DNA from: Oscillospiraceae bacterium
GTDB lineage: Bacteria > Bacillota > Clostridia > Oscillospirales > Oscillospiraceae
Assembly (NCBI GenBank): GCA_017506735.1
Contig: JAFVMW010000030.1
Location: 1 to 42,176 of the forward strand
Reading direction: 5' to 3'
DNA: 42,176 nucleotides
The notes below the pieces were generated by a model. That model did no database searches, was not told the DNA's origin, and worked only from the letters and a program-made list of their open reading frames with translations. Positions 1 to 7,274 of this stretch are shown here, piece after piece. Each line of letters opens with the position of its first letter. Position 1 is the stretch's first letter. A program made the translations under genes and the position numbers.

Positions 1-253
1 CATCGTAGGGGTCGGCGTCCTCGACGACCCGCTCGGCAATCTCCGATTGCCGCCTCGTAACCACACCATATTTCCCAAAATCCGCCCATCGAGGTCGGAT
101 TTTGGGTCGGGACGTCGAGGTGGTGCTCCGCGCAGCGAATCCAGAATCCCAATGACTGCCGGTGGCAATCATACCGATACAAATTCAACTCGCATGACAA
201 CTGCAAACGCACCTGCGCACGAATTGTCAGCGGCGACTCGCCGCCAAACTCCA
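1..253 (+). repeat. Mosaic palindromic intergenic repeat, copy A (truncated by window start)
   Basis: The stretch from the window start to the response-regulator gene has no convincing gene. It matches copies at 2640-2776, 2816-3085, 39382-39690 and 41862-42176. It holds short palindromes: CGGCAATC/GATTGCCG with a 3-nt loop near 32-50, and CCCAAAATCCG/CGGATTTTGGG near 75-107. Positions 121-253 match the reverse complement of 2642-2775 with only about four substitutions, so the two-component operon sits inside an inverted repeat. No transposase or target-site duplication was seen. Confidence 0.85.
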
Positions 254-267
254 ATCTGTCAATCAAT

Positions 268-942
268 TCACTTCAATCGGTACAGCACCCTTGGTCTGCC
301 GCCGGTTTCGTAGTCGATGGAGGAGCGGAGGGTGCCGGTTTCAATGAGGTAGTTCAGATAATGGCGCACCGTCACCTTGGACAGGCCGGACTCCGCGGAG
401 ATGCTCTCGCAGGTGTGGGGGCCGTCGGGATTCTCCCGGATCAGAGCCTCGATGGCACCCAGGGTTTTGGCGTTCAGACCCTTGCGCAGCTCGTGGGTGG
501 CGCTGTCGGCGGAGAAGGAGCTGTGGAGCAGCTGATCCACCACCGCCTGGTCCGCTGTGTCCCGGCTTTTTGCCAGCTGGGCCTTGCTCATATATTTGCG
601 CACCGCTTCCTGGAGCCGCTTCATCGGGAAGGGCTTGATGATGTAGTCCTCAATGCCCAGCCGCAGGGCATCCTCCACCACCGGCATTTCCGTGGCGGCG
701 GTAATCATGATCACCGCGGTCTGGATGCCTGCGCCCCGGATGGCCCTCAGCAGCTCCAGGCCGTTCATCATGGGCATATACACATCCATCACCGCCAGCT
801 CCACCGGGCTGGCCTTCAGATACTCCAGGGCGTCCCGGCCGTTGGCAAACCGGGCAGCCACACGAACGCCGTCCACCTGGGACAGATATTGCTCGTTGAG
901 CTGGGCCACCATGGGATCGTCTTCCACAATGATTACGTTCAT
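268..942 (-). CDS. CitB/DcuR-type response regulator
   Basis: A 224-residue response regulator, probably the transcription factor of a carboxylate-sensing two-component system. The receiver domain covers about residues 1-120, with acidic residues D8/D9, phosphoacceptor D53 (in AVMDVYMP) and K103 (in YIIKPF). The C-terminal region (about 150-224) is a winged-helix-like module with a helix-turn-helix (ESISAESGLSKVTVRHYLNYL), as in CitB/DcuR/MalR regulators. The ATG overlaps the stop of the upstream kinase gene by 4 nt (ATGA), so the two should be co-translated. No di- or tricarboxylate transporter is visible nearby, so the regulated target is unknown. The family call is secure; the ligand is inferred only from family resemblance. 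Confidence 0.9.
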   Translation of the reverse strand: MNVIIVEDDPMVAQLNEQYLSQVDGVRVAARFANGRDALEYLKASPVELAVMDVYMPMMNGLELLRAIRGAGIQTAVIMITAATEMPVVEDALRLGIEDYIIKPFPMKRLQEAVRKYMSKAQLAKSRDTADQAVVDQLLHSSFSADSATHELRKGLNAKTLGAIEALIRENPDGPHTCESISAESGLSKVTVRHYLNYLIETGTLRSSIDYETGGRPRVLYRLK

Positions 943-2555
943 ACCGTACCTCCTCTGGGGGTGTTGAAAATCAGGGTGAAGGTGGAACCGGCATCGGGCT
1001 CCGAGTCCACCTCGATGGTGCCGTTGTTCCGCTCGGCAATGCTCCGGACCAGGCCCATGCCCACGCCCCGGCCATGGTCGGCCTTGGTGGAGAAGCCGGA
1101 TTCAAAGATCCGGGGCAGAATGTCCTCCCGGATGCCCTCGCCGGAGTCGGACACCACGATCAGCAGGCCCGTTTCGTCCTCGGTGATCTGCAGCACCACC
1201 CGGCGCTCCGCGTCCGCGTTCTGTACATTCACCGCCTCGATGGCGTTTTCCAGCAGATTGCCCACCACCGTCACCAGCTCCTGGGTGGTCAGATACCGGC
1301 TGTGCTCCGGCAGATGGGAGTTGGCCAGCAAGGTCAGCCGGATGTCCAGCTCTCGCATATTGTTCAGCTTGCCCAGAATCAGCGCCGCCACGTTGGCATT
1401 CTGGATGAGCTGCATCACCGGAGCCAGGGTGTGGGCGTGCTCGGCGGAGATGCTGCCGATGTACTCCAGGGCATCCTCCGCCCGATCCATTTGCAGCAGA
1501 CCGGAAATGACCTGGAGCTTGTTGATAAATTCGTGGTTGTTGGCCCTAAGGGCGGATATGATGTGCCGGGTGCCGCCCAGCTGCTCCGCCTGGCGGCGCA
1601 GCTCGGACCGGTCCTTCAGAATCAGCACCTGCCGGGCCCAGCGGCTGGAATTCTTGACATAGAGGGAATTGACCAGAATGTTGGTCCGGCTGGTGGCAAG
1701 ATTCTCCCCCCGGACATCTTTCAGGCTTTCGCCGTTTTCAAGCCGGAGCAGGCTGTCCACATCCATGCCCAGCAGCAGCTCCTCCTTTTTGCCCAGGGCC
1801 GCGGCGGCGGTCTGGTTCACAAGCCGCACTCTGCCTGTGGGGTCCAGGGAAATCAGACCCTCGTCCAGGCTGTTCAGCACATCGCTCTGGGTCAGATAGG
1901 TTTTCACCAGATCCTCCGGCTTCGCGCCCCGGAGGATGTAGTTCAGATAAATGGCCAGTGCGCCGGAGAACACCAGCGTACACAGCACCAAAATGCCCAT
2001 CAGCTTGATATAGGTGGTGTTGATGCTCCGGTGGAGCTCCTCCATTCTGGACTGGGTGGTGCTGCCCATGACAAAGCCGATAACCTGGCCCTGGCCATTG
2101 GTCACGGGACAGAAAAACCGGTGCTGGAAGCCCATGGTGCCGGTGGCGTCGGAGAAATAGCTTTCACCGGCAAGGGCGCGGCCTTCGTCACCGCCCACGA
2201 ATTTTTCGCCGATCCGCGCTTTGTTGATGTGGTACACCCGGATGGAGTTTTCGTCGGCAATGGTGATCACATCCAGATCCTCCATGGCCGCCACCAGCTC
2301 GTCCAGATAGGCTGCAAGCTCCGGGTCGCAGGCATTCTGGGTCAGCGCCTCCTGCACCGCCGGACTGGTGGCGATGGTGGTGACTACCGCCCGGAGGGTG
2401 TCGTCGATTTTCTCCTGAAGGGTGGACAGGGAGTAGCGCAGGGTCAGACCCAGGGTGAAGGACAGCAGAACAAACCAGCACAGCATGATCCAGCAGGTGG
2501 TCTGTATAAAAACAGGCGCGGCGGAGCCGCCCTTGCGTCTGATGTTTCCGGCCAT
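939..2555 (-). CDS. CitA/DcuS-type membrane sensor histidine kinase
   Basis: A 538-residue sensor kinase. A first membrane helix (about residues 15-40) is followed by an extracytoplasmic PAS/Cache-like sensor (about 45-175), a second helix (about 182-208), a cytoplasmic PAS domain (about 220-315), and a Spo0B-like dimerisation box with the phosphorylated His in ANNHEF (about residue 341). The ATPase domain has the N box (NLLENAIEAV), DSGEGI and GRGVGMGL. This order is typical of citrate/fumarate/malate sensors. The start at 2555 is preferred over an in-frame ATG at 2576 because GGAGG lies 6-7 nt upstream of it. It is the first gene of the operon with the response regulator. The ligand cannot be read from the sequence. 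Confidence 0.9.
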   Translation of the reverse strand: MAGNIRRKGGSAAPVFIQTTCWIMLCWFVLLSFTLGLTLRYSLSTLQEKIDDTLRAVVTTIATSPAVQEALTQNACDPELAAYLDELVAAMEDLDVITIADENSIRVYHINKARIGEKFVGGDEGRALAGESYFSDATGTMGFQHRFFCPVTNGQGQVIGFVMGSTTQSRMEELHRSINTTYIKLMGILVLCTLVFSGALAIYLNYILRGAKPEDLVKTYLTQSDVLNSLDEGLISLDPTGRVRLVNQTAAAALGKKEELLLGMDVDSLLRLENGESLKDVRGENLATSRTNILVNSLYVKNSSRWARQVLILKDRSELRRQAEQLGGTRHIISALRANNHEFINKLQVISGLLQMDRAEDALEYIGSISAEHAHTLAPVMQLIQNANVAALILGKLNNMRELDIRLTLLANSHLPEHSRYLTTQELVTVVGNLLENAIEAVNVQNADAERRVVLQITEDETGLLIVVSDSGEGIREDILPRIFESGFSTKADHGRGVGMGLVRSIAERNNGTIEVDSEPDAGSTFTLIFNTPRGGTV

Positions 2556-2602
2556 GAATTTCCTCCCCACCGCCATACAGGCGGATGTGCATATTTATCA
2601 AT

Positions 2603-2631
2603 ATTCTACCATTATTTTCCGGCCAAAGCAA
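2603..2631 (-). promoter_or_regulatory. Promoter of the two-component operon
   Basis: On the minus strand TTGCTT (2631-2626) and TAGAAT (2608-2603) are 17 bp apart, about 50 bp before the kinase start. This is a good sigma-A match located just inside the flanking inverted repeat. Confidence 0.65.
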
Positions 2632-2639
2632 CCAGAGAA

Positions 2640-2776
2640 ATCGGAGTTTTGCGGCGAGTCGCCGCTGACAATTCGTGCGCAGGTGCGTTTGCAGTTGTCA
2701 TGCGAGTTTAATTTGTATCGGTATGATTGCCACCGGCAATCATTGGGATTTTGGATTCGCTGCGCGGAGCACCACG
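2640..2776 (-). repeat. Mosaic repeat, half copy in reverse orientation
   Basis: Reverse complement of 121-253, nearly identical. It includes the TGATTGCC/GGCAATCA palindrome and the GCGGCGA/TCGCCGC palindrome. It closes the inverted repeat around the two-component operon and is followed within about 40 bp by a forward copy. Confidence 0.85.
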
Positions 2777-2815
2777 CTCGACAACAGCAGTTCTAACAAT
2801 TGGAGTTTGTGGGGG

Positions 2816-3085
2816 AGCGTGGAATAACCCATCGTAGGGGTCGGCGTCCTCGACGACCCGCTCGGCAATCTCCGATTGCCGCCTCGTAACCACACCATAT
2901 TTCCCAAAATCCGCCCATCGAGGTCGGATTTTGGGTCGGGACGGGAAACCCGTCCCCTACAGTATCATCGAAACACCCCTACAAACTCCAATTGTCAGAG
3001 CTGCCGTTGTCGAGCGGTTTCAACTCGCCTTACAATGATCGACGCACTTGCGCACGAATCGCCCGTGGGGGCGCCCCCACAAACT
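2816..3085 (+). repeat. Mosaic repeat, forward copy with second module
   Basis: The first part (about 2816-2945) repeats the start of copy A, with the CCCAAAATCCG/CGGATTTTGGG stem-loop. The second part (about 2960-3085) is another module, with the sequence around ATTGTCAGAGCTGC and GTCGAGCGGTTT, that is also seen at 39600-39690 and in reverse at 41862-41945. No gene is supported between 2556 and 3260. Confidence 0.8.
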
Positions 3086-3090
3086 CCAAT

Positions 3091-3120
3091 TTGACATTGC
3101 CTTTTCCTTCTGCATATGGT
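3091..3120 (+). promoter_or_regulatory. Promoter of the ABC importer leader
   Basis: A consensus TTGACA (3091-3096) is followed after 18 bp by TATGGT (3115-3120). Transcription would start near 3127, just ahead of the structured leader. Confidence 0.55.
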
Positions 3121-3136
3121 ATGATGATGCCATCCA

Positions 3137-3241
3137 ACCGGAGTCTGCCGTACCGGATCTGCCGTGAAAAGGGCCTTAAAAGACTCCCCCGGAATTATTC
3201 CTGGGGAGAGTGCGCCCTTCTGACGGAAGATCCGGTTTTTT
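3137..3241 (+). promoter_or_regulatory. Structured leader with terminator, candidate riboswitch or attenuator
   Basis: The untranslated leader can fold into one long interrupted hairpin. ACCGGATC (3152-3159) pairs with GATCCGGT (3229-3236), CCGT with ACGG (3223-3226), AAGGGC (3169-3174) with GCCCTT (3214-3219), and CTCCCC (3184-3189) with GGGGAG (3203-3208). A T-run follows at 3236-3241, giving an intrinsic-terminator shape only 20 nt before the lipoprotein ATG. GGAGTC (3140-3145) could instead pair with GACTCC (3182-3187), a possible antiterminator. TCTGCCGT occurs twice (3144 and 3158). It does not match a riboswitch class I recognise; a metal or cofactor ligand is inference from the downstream importer. 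Confidence 0.6.
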
Positions 3242-3260
3242 GTTGTATGGAGGTAGGAAT

Positions 3261-4190
3261 ATGAAACGGATTGTGTGTCTTTTTCTGCTGCTCGCTCTGG
3301 TTCTGACGGGCTGCGGCGCAGAGTCCCCCAATGGGGGAGGGATTTCCTTCACCGACGATCTAGGCCGGGAGGTTCATCTGGAAAGCAGGCCCCAGCGGGT
3401 GGCCTGTCTGCTGGGCAGCTTTGCCGATGTATGGATGCTCTCCGGCGGCACGGTGATCGCCGCCCCGGATGACGCCTGGGAGGATTTCGGTCTGTCCCTG
3501 GAGGGAGCGGTGAATCTGGGCAACACCAAGCAGATGAGCCTGGAGCTGCTCCTCAGCGCCGAGCCGGACTTTATTCTTGCCAGCACCAACACCCGGCAGG
3601 ATCTGCTGTGGCTGGACACCCTGGAAGCCGCCGGGATTCCGGCCGCCTATTTCGACGTGTCGGATTTCGGGGACTATCTGGAGCTTCTGTCCCTCTGCAC
3701 CCGGCTGAACGACCGCCCCGACCTGTACGAAGCCCACGGCCTGTCCATCCAGGGCCAGATCGAGGACGCCATTGCCCGGGCCGATGCCTATATCCGCCAG
3801 GAGGGCCGGGCACCGAAGGTGCTGTTCCTCCGGGCCTCCGCCACCAGCATCCGGGCCAAAAATTCCCGGGGCAACGTGACCGGCGTAATGCTCCGGGCCC
3901 TGGGCTGTGAGAACATCGCCGATTCTGACGAAAGCCTGCTGGAAAATCTGAGCCTGGAGCATATCCTCCTTCAGGACCCGGACTGCATCTTCTTCGTCCA
4001 GTCCGGCGATGACACCGAAGGCACCCGAGCCCATCTGGAGCAGTTTTTCCGGGACAATCCTGCCTGGCAGACCCTCACCGCCGTCCGGGAGGGCCGGGTG
4101 TATGCGCTGGACAAGCGGCTGTTCAATCTGAAGCCCAACGCCCTCTGGGGCCGGGCTTACGACATTCTTGTGGAGCTGATCTGGGAATGA
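3261..4190 (+). CDS. FecB/BtuF-type substrate-binding lipoprotein
   Basis: A 309-residue lipoprotein that presents a ligand to the ABC importer encoded next. The signal peptide MKRIVCLFLLLALVLTGC ends in a lipobox with lipidated Cys18. The mature part starts with the typical FTDDLGREVHL strand followed by RPQRVACL, as in periplasmic-binding proteins for iron-siderophore, haem, cobalamin or molybdate. The start at 3261 is chosen because GGAGG lies about 7 nt upstream and the signal peptide begins there; the in-frame extension to 3210 lacks both. Its stop overlaps the permease ATG by 4 nt. The substrate cannot be assigned from sequence alone. Confidence 0.9.
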   Translation: MKRIVCLFLLLALVLTGCGAESPNGGGISFTDDLGREVHLESRPQRVACLLGSFADVWMLSGGTVIAAPDDAWEDFGLSLEGAVNLGNTKQMSLELLLSAEPDFILASTNTRQDLLWLDTLEAAGIPAAYFDVSDFGDYLELLSLCTRLNDRPDLYEAHGLSIQGQIEDAIARADAYIRQEGRAPKVLFLRASATSIRAKNSRGNVTGVMLRALGCENIADSDESLLENLSLEHILLQDPDCIFFVQSGDDTEGTRAHLEQFFRDNPAWQTLTAVREGRVYALDKRLFNLKPNALWGRAYDILVELIWE

Positions 4191-5173
4191 AACAAAGAAC
4201 CCCTCTTTTTGTGCTGGCAGGCCTTTCCTGCGTTCTGGCCTGTCTGCTGAGTCTGACCCTGGGGGCGGCAGGAATGCCCCTGTCCACCCTTGTCCAGGCC
4301 CTGGCCCGGCCGGACAGCACTCCGGGCCGGATTCTGTTTCTGGTTCGTCTGCCCCGGACCGCCGGCTGTCTGCTGGCCGGAGCGGCCCTTGCGGTTTCCG
4401 GCTGCGTGATCCAGGGGGTGCTGGCCAATCCCCTGGCCTCCCCGGGCATCATCGGTGTCAACGCCGGGGCAGGCTTTGCCGTCACGGTGTGCTGCGCCCT
4501 GGGCGCCCTGTCCGGCTGGACCATGGCCCTCTCCGCTTTCCTGGGGGCCCTGGGAGCGGCGGCGGCCATCGCCTTTTTCGGCAGCCGCACGGGAGCCTCC
4601 CGAACCACCGTGATCCTGGCAGGCGTGGCTGTCAACGCCTTTCTGGGCGGCCTGTCGGAATCCGTCACCTCCCTGTTTCCCGATGTCGCCATGCTGAGTG
4701 TGGATTTCCGGGTGGGCGGCTTCGGCTCGGTGGCGGTTTCCCGGCTGATGCCTGCCGGGCTGCTGATCCTGGCAGGGCTGGCGCTGGTCTGTTCGCTCCA
4801 CAACGAGCTGGATGTGATGAGTCTGGGCGCGGACACCGCCCGTGGCCTGGGTATGAATGTAAAAGGAATGCAGGCCCTGTTCCTGGGTCTGGCGGCGCTG
4901 CTGGCCGGAGCCAGCGTCAGCTTCGCAGGACTGCTGGGCTTCGTGGGCCTCATTGTTCCCCATAGCTGCCGGAAGGCCGTGGGCAGTGAAGCACGGCTTC
5001 TGCTGCCCCTGTCCGCCCTGACAGGAGCCGCCTTTGTGACCCTGGCGGATCTGCTGGCAAGGCTCCTTTTCGCCCCCTTTGAGCTGCCGGTGGGTGTGCT
5101 GCTGTCCGTGCTGGGCGGCCCCTTCTTCCTGTGGCTGCTCTTGACCCGGAAGGGAGGTCACGGAGATGATTGA
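4187..5173 (+). CDS. FecCD/BtuC-type ABC permease
   Basis: A 328-residue, very hydrophobic membrane protein of the FecCD/BtuC family, with about 9-10 predicted helices. It forms the membrane channel of a type II importer. Recognisable family segments are LFLVRLPRTAGCLLAGAALAVSG near the N-terminus, GVLANPLASPGIIGVNAGAG, and the C-terminal AGLLGFVGLIVPHSCRK, which couples to the ATPase. Translation is coupled to the upstream lipoprotein by an ATGA overlap and to the downstream ATPase by an 8-nt overlap. Only one permease gene is present, so the channel is presumably a homodimer. Confidence 0.92.
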   Translation: MKQRTPLFVLAGLSCVLACLLSLTLGAAGMPLSTLVQALARPDSTPGRILFLVRLPRTAGCLLAGAALAVSGCVIQGVLANPLASPGIIGVNAGAGFAVTVCCALGALSGWTMALSAFLGALGAAAAIAFFGSRTGASRTTVILAGVAVNAFLGGLSESVTSLFPDVAMLSVDFRVGGFGSVAVSRLMPAGLLILAGLALVCSLHNELDVMSLGADTARGLGMNVKGMQALFLGLAALLAGASVSFAGLLGFVGLIVPHSCRKAVGSEARLLLPLSALTGAAFVTLADLLARLLFAPFELPVGVLLSVLGGPFFLWLLLTRKGGHGDD

Positions 5174-5933
5174 ATTGCGGAACGCGACCCTGGGCTACCC
5201 CGGAAAAACCGTCCTCCGGGATGTGACCCTTTCCTTCCCGGCCGGACAGATCACCGTCCTCCTGGGCCCCAACGGCTCCGGCAAATCCACCCTGCTGAAG
5301 GCCATACTGGGCCTTTCTCAGCTCCAGGACGGCGCCATTCTTGTTCAGGGCAAACCTCTGGAAGCCTGGGATTCTGCCGCCCTGGCCCGGCAGGTGGCCT
5401 GTCTGCCCCAGAGCCGGAGGGTGCCGGACATGACGGTGGAGCGGCTGGTGCTTCACGGCCGGTTTCCCTACCTCCGCTATCCCCGGCGCTACCGCCCCCA
5501 GGACCGTGCCGCTGCCCGGCAGGCCATGGAGCAGGTGGGCATTCTGGAATACGCCGGGCAGGAACTGAAGACCCTCTCCGGCGGCACCCGTCAGAAGGCC
5601 TACATCGCCATGGCCCTGGCCCAGGATACTGCCGCGGTACTGCTGGACGAGCCAAACGCCTATCTGGATCTGGCCCATCAGCTTCAGCTCATGGCGCTGT
5701 GCCGGGACCTGGCCCGTCAGGGCAAGGCGGTGGTGGTGGTTCTCCACGATCTGAATCTGGCCCTTCAATATGCTGACCGGATCGCCCTGTTTGCCAACGG
5801 AACCCTCCTTGCCCAGGGTACCGGCCCAGAGCTTTGTGCAAGCGGCGACCTGAACCAGGCCTTCGGCGTGGAAGTCACCCCCTGGGAAACGCCCCAGGGC
5901 ACCCATTATACCTTCCGCCTCCCCCGGGAATGA
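5166..5933 (+). CDS. FecE/BtuD-type ABC ATPase
   Basis: A 255-residue cytoplasmic ATPase powering the metal-chelate importer. It has Walker A GPNGSGKST (about residues 35-43), a signature loop LSGGTRQKAYIAMALAQ, Walker B AVLLDEPNAYLDL and the switch His in VVLHDLN. The signature carries T where most members have Q or E (LSGGT), a minor variant. GGAGG lies upstream of the ATG, inside the end of the permease gene. The gene ends 7 nt before a strong hairpin terminator, closing a three-gene operon. Substrate class (siderophore, haem, cobalamin) is unresolved. Confidence 0.93.
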   Translation: MIELRNATLGYPGKTVLRDVTLSFPAGQITVLLGPNGSGKSTLLKAILGLSQLQDGAILVQGKPLEAWDSAALARQVACLPQSRRVPDMTVERLVLHGRFPYLRYPRRYRPQDRAAARQAMEQVGILEYAGQELKTLSGGTRQKAYIAMALAQDTAAVLLDEPNAYLDLAHQLQLMALCRDLARQGKAVVVVLHDLNLALQYADRIALFANGTLLAQGTGPELCASGDLNQAFGVEVTPWETPQGTHYTFRLPRE

Positions 5934-5940
5934 ATAAAAC

Positions 5941-5972
5941 TGTCCCCACCGCCGCGGTGGGGACATTGTATT
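5941..5972 (+). terminator. Intrinsic terminator of the ABC importer operon
   Basis: TGTCCCCACC (5941-5950) pairs with GGTGGGGACA (5956-5965), followed by TTGTATTTA. It lies just after the ATPase stop codon. Confidence 0.8.
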
Positions 5973-5978
5973 TATGGG

Positions 5979-6004
5979 ATAGCGGCGAGTCGCCGCTGAC
6001 AATT
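5979..6004 (+). repeat. Fragment of the mosaic repeat
   Basis: The GCGGCGAGTCGCCGC palindrome followed by TGACAATTCG is the same as at 2650-2675. Only this short core is preserved here, a probable remnant. Confidence 0.6.
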
Positions 6005-6089
6005 CGGGCCTTCGGGACCCTTAAAAATCCAACGCCATTGGGTACCGCCCGACTGGAACGTGGGATCAATGGACAACCAAATTGGCATT

Positions 6090-6779
6090 TCACAGGAATC
6101 CATACAGCACAGACAGGATCACGGAGGTCATCAATCCTGCCACCACCAGGGACAGGCTGCTCACCGCGCCCACCAGGGGGCTGATTTCCCCTGCCTTGGC
6201 CGTACCCACCACATGAGAGGCTGTACCGAAGGCCACACCCTGGGCGACCGGGTCCGTCAGACCCAGCATTTTGCAGGCCGCCTCGCCAAAGACGCTGCCC
6301 AGGATGCCCGTAACGATAATCACCGCGGTGCAGAGAGAACCCAGGCCGCCGCCCATCTGGGCCAGAGGCACGCCGATGGCGGAGGTCACACTCTTGGGCA
6401 GCAGGGTAACGGTCAGCGTCCGGGACAGTCCGAACAGCATACACAGCCCCCAGACCATCACAATACAGGCGGCAGACCCGGCGGCAACGCCGATGGCCAT
6501 GGCGCGCATACTTTTTTTCAGCTCCTGATACTGCTCATACATGGGGATGGCCAGACACACCGTGGCCGGAGTCATGAGCCAGGACACGTTTTTCATGCCT
6601 GCCTGGTAGTCCTCCAGCTCCATTCCGGAGCCGAACAGGAACAGGGCCACCAGCACCACGGCAAGCAATATGGGATTGCACAGGGCAGACTTGGTCCGCT
6701 TCTGGATGGCAGCGCCTGCCTGATAGGCAAGCAGGGTCAGCACCACCGGCAAAACCGGAATGGAGAAAAGCTCCTTCAT
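6090..6779 (-). CDS. lrgB: LrgB-family membrane protein
   Basis: A 229-residue polytopic membrane protein of the LrgB/CidB family. Family features are the conserved LLPKSVTSAIGVPLAQ segment and a C-terminal GVAFGTASHVVGTAKA stretch. LrgAB/CidAB pairs are described as holin/antiholin-like modulators of murein hydrolase export, and in some Firmicutes as overflow-metabolite (pyruvate) transporters; which applies here is unknown. Its ATG overlaps the lrgA stop by 4 nt (ATGA). No LytST-type regulator lies next to it. Confidence 0.9.
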   Translation of the reverse strand: MKELFSIPVLPVVLTLLAYQAGAAIQKRTKSALCNPILLAVVLVALFLFGSGMELEDYQAGMKNVSWLMTPATVCLAIPMYEQYQELKKSMRAMAIGVAAGSAACIVMVWGLCMLFGLSRTLTVTLLPKSVTSAIGVPLAQMGGGLGSLCTAVIIVTGILGSVFGEAACKMLGLTDPVAQGVAFGTASHVVGTAKAGEISPLVGAVSSLSLVVAGLMTSVILSVLYGFL

Positions 6780-7132
6780 TCTGTCTTGCCTCCCTTCTCA
6801 TTGATCCGCTGGGTCACAACGCCGCTGATGCCGAAGGTGACAGCGGTAGTGGACACCACGATGAGAAGGATGGGGAAAAGCTCCCCCCGGATCAGCTCCC
6901 AATGCTCCAGAATGCCCACCGTGGGGCCTACAAAGAGCAGGGGCAGCAGGGAGCGGAGAAAATCCCCGGCCTCCTTCACCTGCTCCAGCTTCACCACGCC
7001 GGTCATCAGCGCCAGAAACAGCAGCACCAGGCCATAAACCGACGCCGGAATGGAAACCGGCACCAGCCGCTGCAAGCCTTCCCCCAGCAGTGTAAAACCG
7101 AAAATGATACAAATTTGAGATATGTACTTCAT
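6776..7132 (-). CDS. lrgA: LrgA/CidA-family holin-like protein
   Basis: A 118-residue small membrane protein with about four helices. It has the LrgA/CidA layout: an N-terminal GFTLLGEGLQRLVPVSIPASVYGL segment, then LLPLLFVGPTVGIL, and a charged C-terminal tail. It is the first gene of the lrgAB operon and is expected to act with LrgB in the cytoplasmic membrane. A GGAGAAAGG Shine-Dalgarno-like sequence precedes the ATG. Confidence 0.9.
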   Translation of the reverse strand: MKYISQICIIFGFTLLGEGLQRLVPVSIPASVYGLVLLFLALMTGVVKLEQVKEAGDFLRSLLPLLFVGPTVGILEHWELIRGELFPILLIVVSTTAVTFGISGVVTQRINEKGGKTE

Positions 7133-7171
7133 AATCCAACCTTTCTCCGCCCTTGCGGAGTATTTTTCTGT

Positions 7172-7200
7172 ATTATACCGACTTTTCGCGGCAGAAGAAA
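7172..7200 (-). promoter_or_regulatory. Promoter of lrgAB
   Basis: A perfect TATAAT (7177-7172 on the minus strand) is preceded after 17 bp by a weak TTTCTT (7200-7195). The poor -35 suggests that an activator may help. Confidence 0.5.
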
Positions 7201-7229
7201 GGGCTTTTTTTACTCAGTTTCTGGCAAAA

Positions 7230-7260
7230 TCAATCCCCCCGGCCAAGCCAGGGGGATTGA
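7230..7260 (-). terminator. Terminator of the fibre locus
   Basis: TCAATCCCCC (7230-7239) pairs with GGGGGATTGA (7251-7260). On the minus strand a short T-run (ATTTTG) follows. It lies 14 nt downstream of the last gene of the 20-kb locus. Confidence 0.7.
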
Positions 7261-7274
7261 TGCGAGATAATGCG

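Noticed and set aside
47-313. Short open frames in the mosaic repeats (also near 2708-2893, 2876-3094, 39394-39769 and 41795-42149).
   Set aside because: They recur only because the repeat recurs, have no ribosome sites, and cover palindromic non-coding sequence.
1074-2711. 545-aa plus-strand open frame over the kinase gene.
   Set aside because: The minus strand encodes an unmistakable histidine kinase; the plus frame has no recognisable motif.
3119-3124. TATGAT as the -10 for the TTGACA at 3091.
   Set aside because: The spacing would be 22 bp; TATGGT at 3115 with 18 bp is more reasonable.
3137-3241. Leader as a cobalamin riboswitch.
   Set aside because: The GCCACTG-type B12 box and the usual core spacing are not present; only the terminator architecture is supported.
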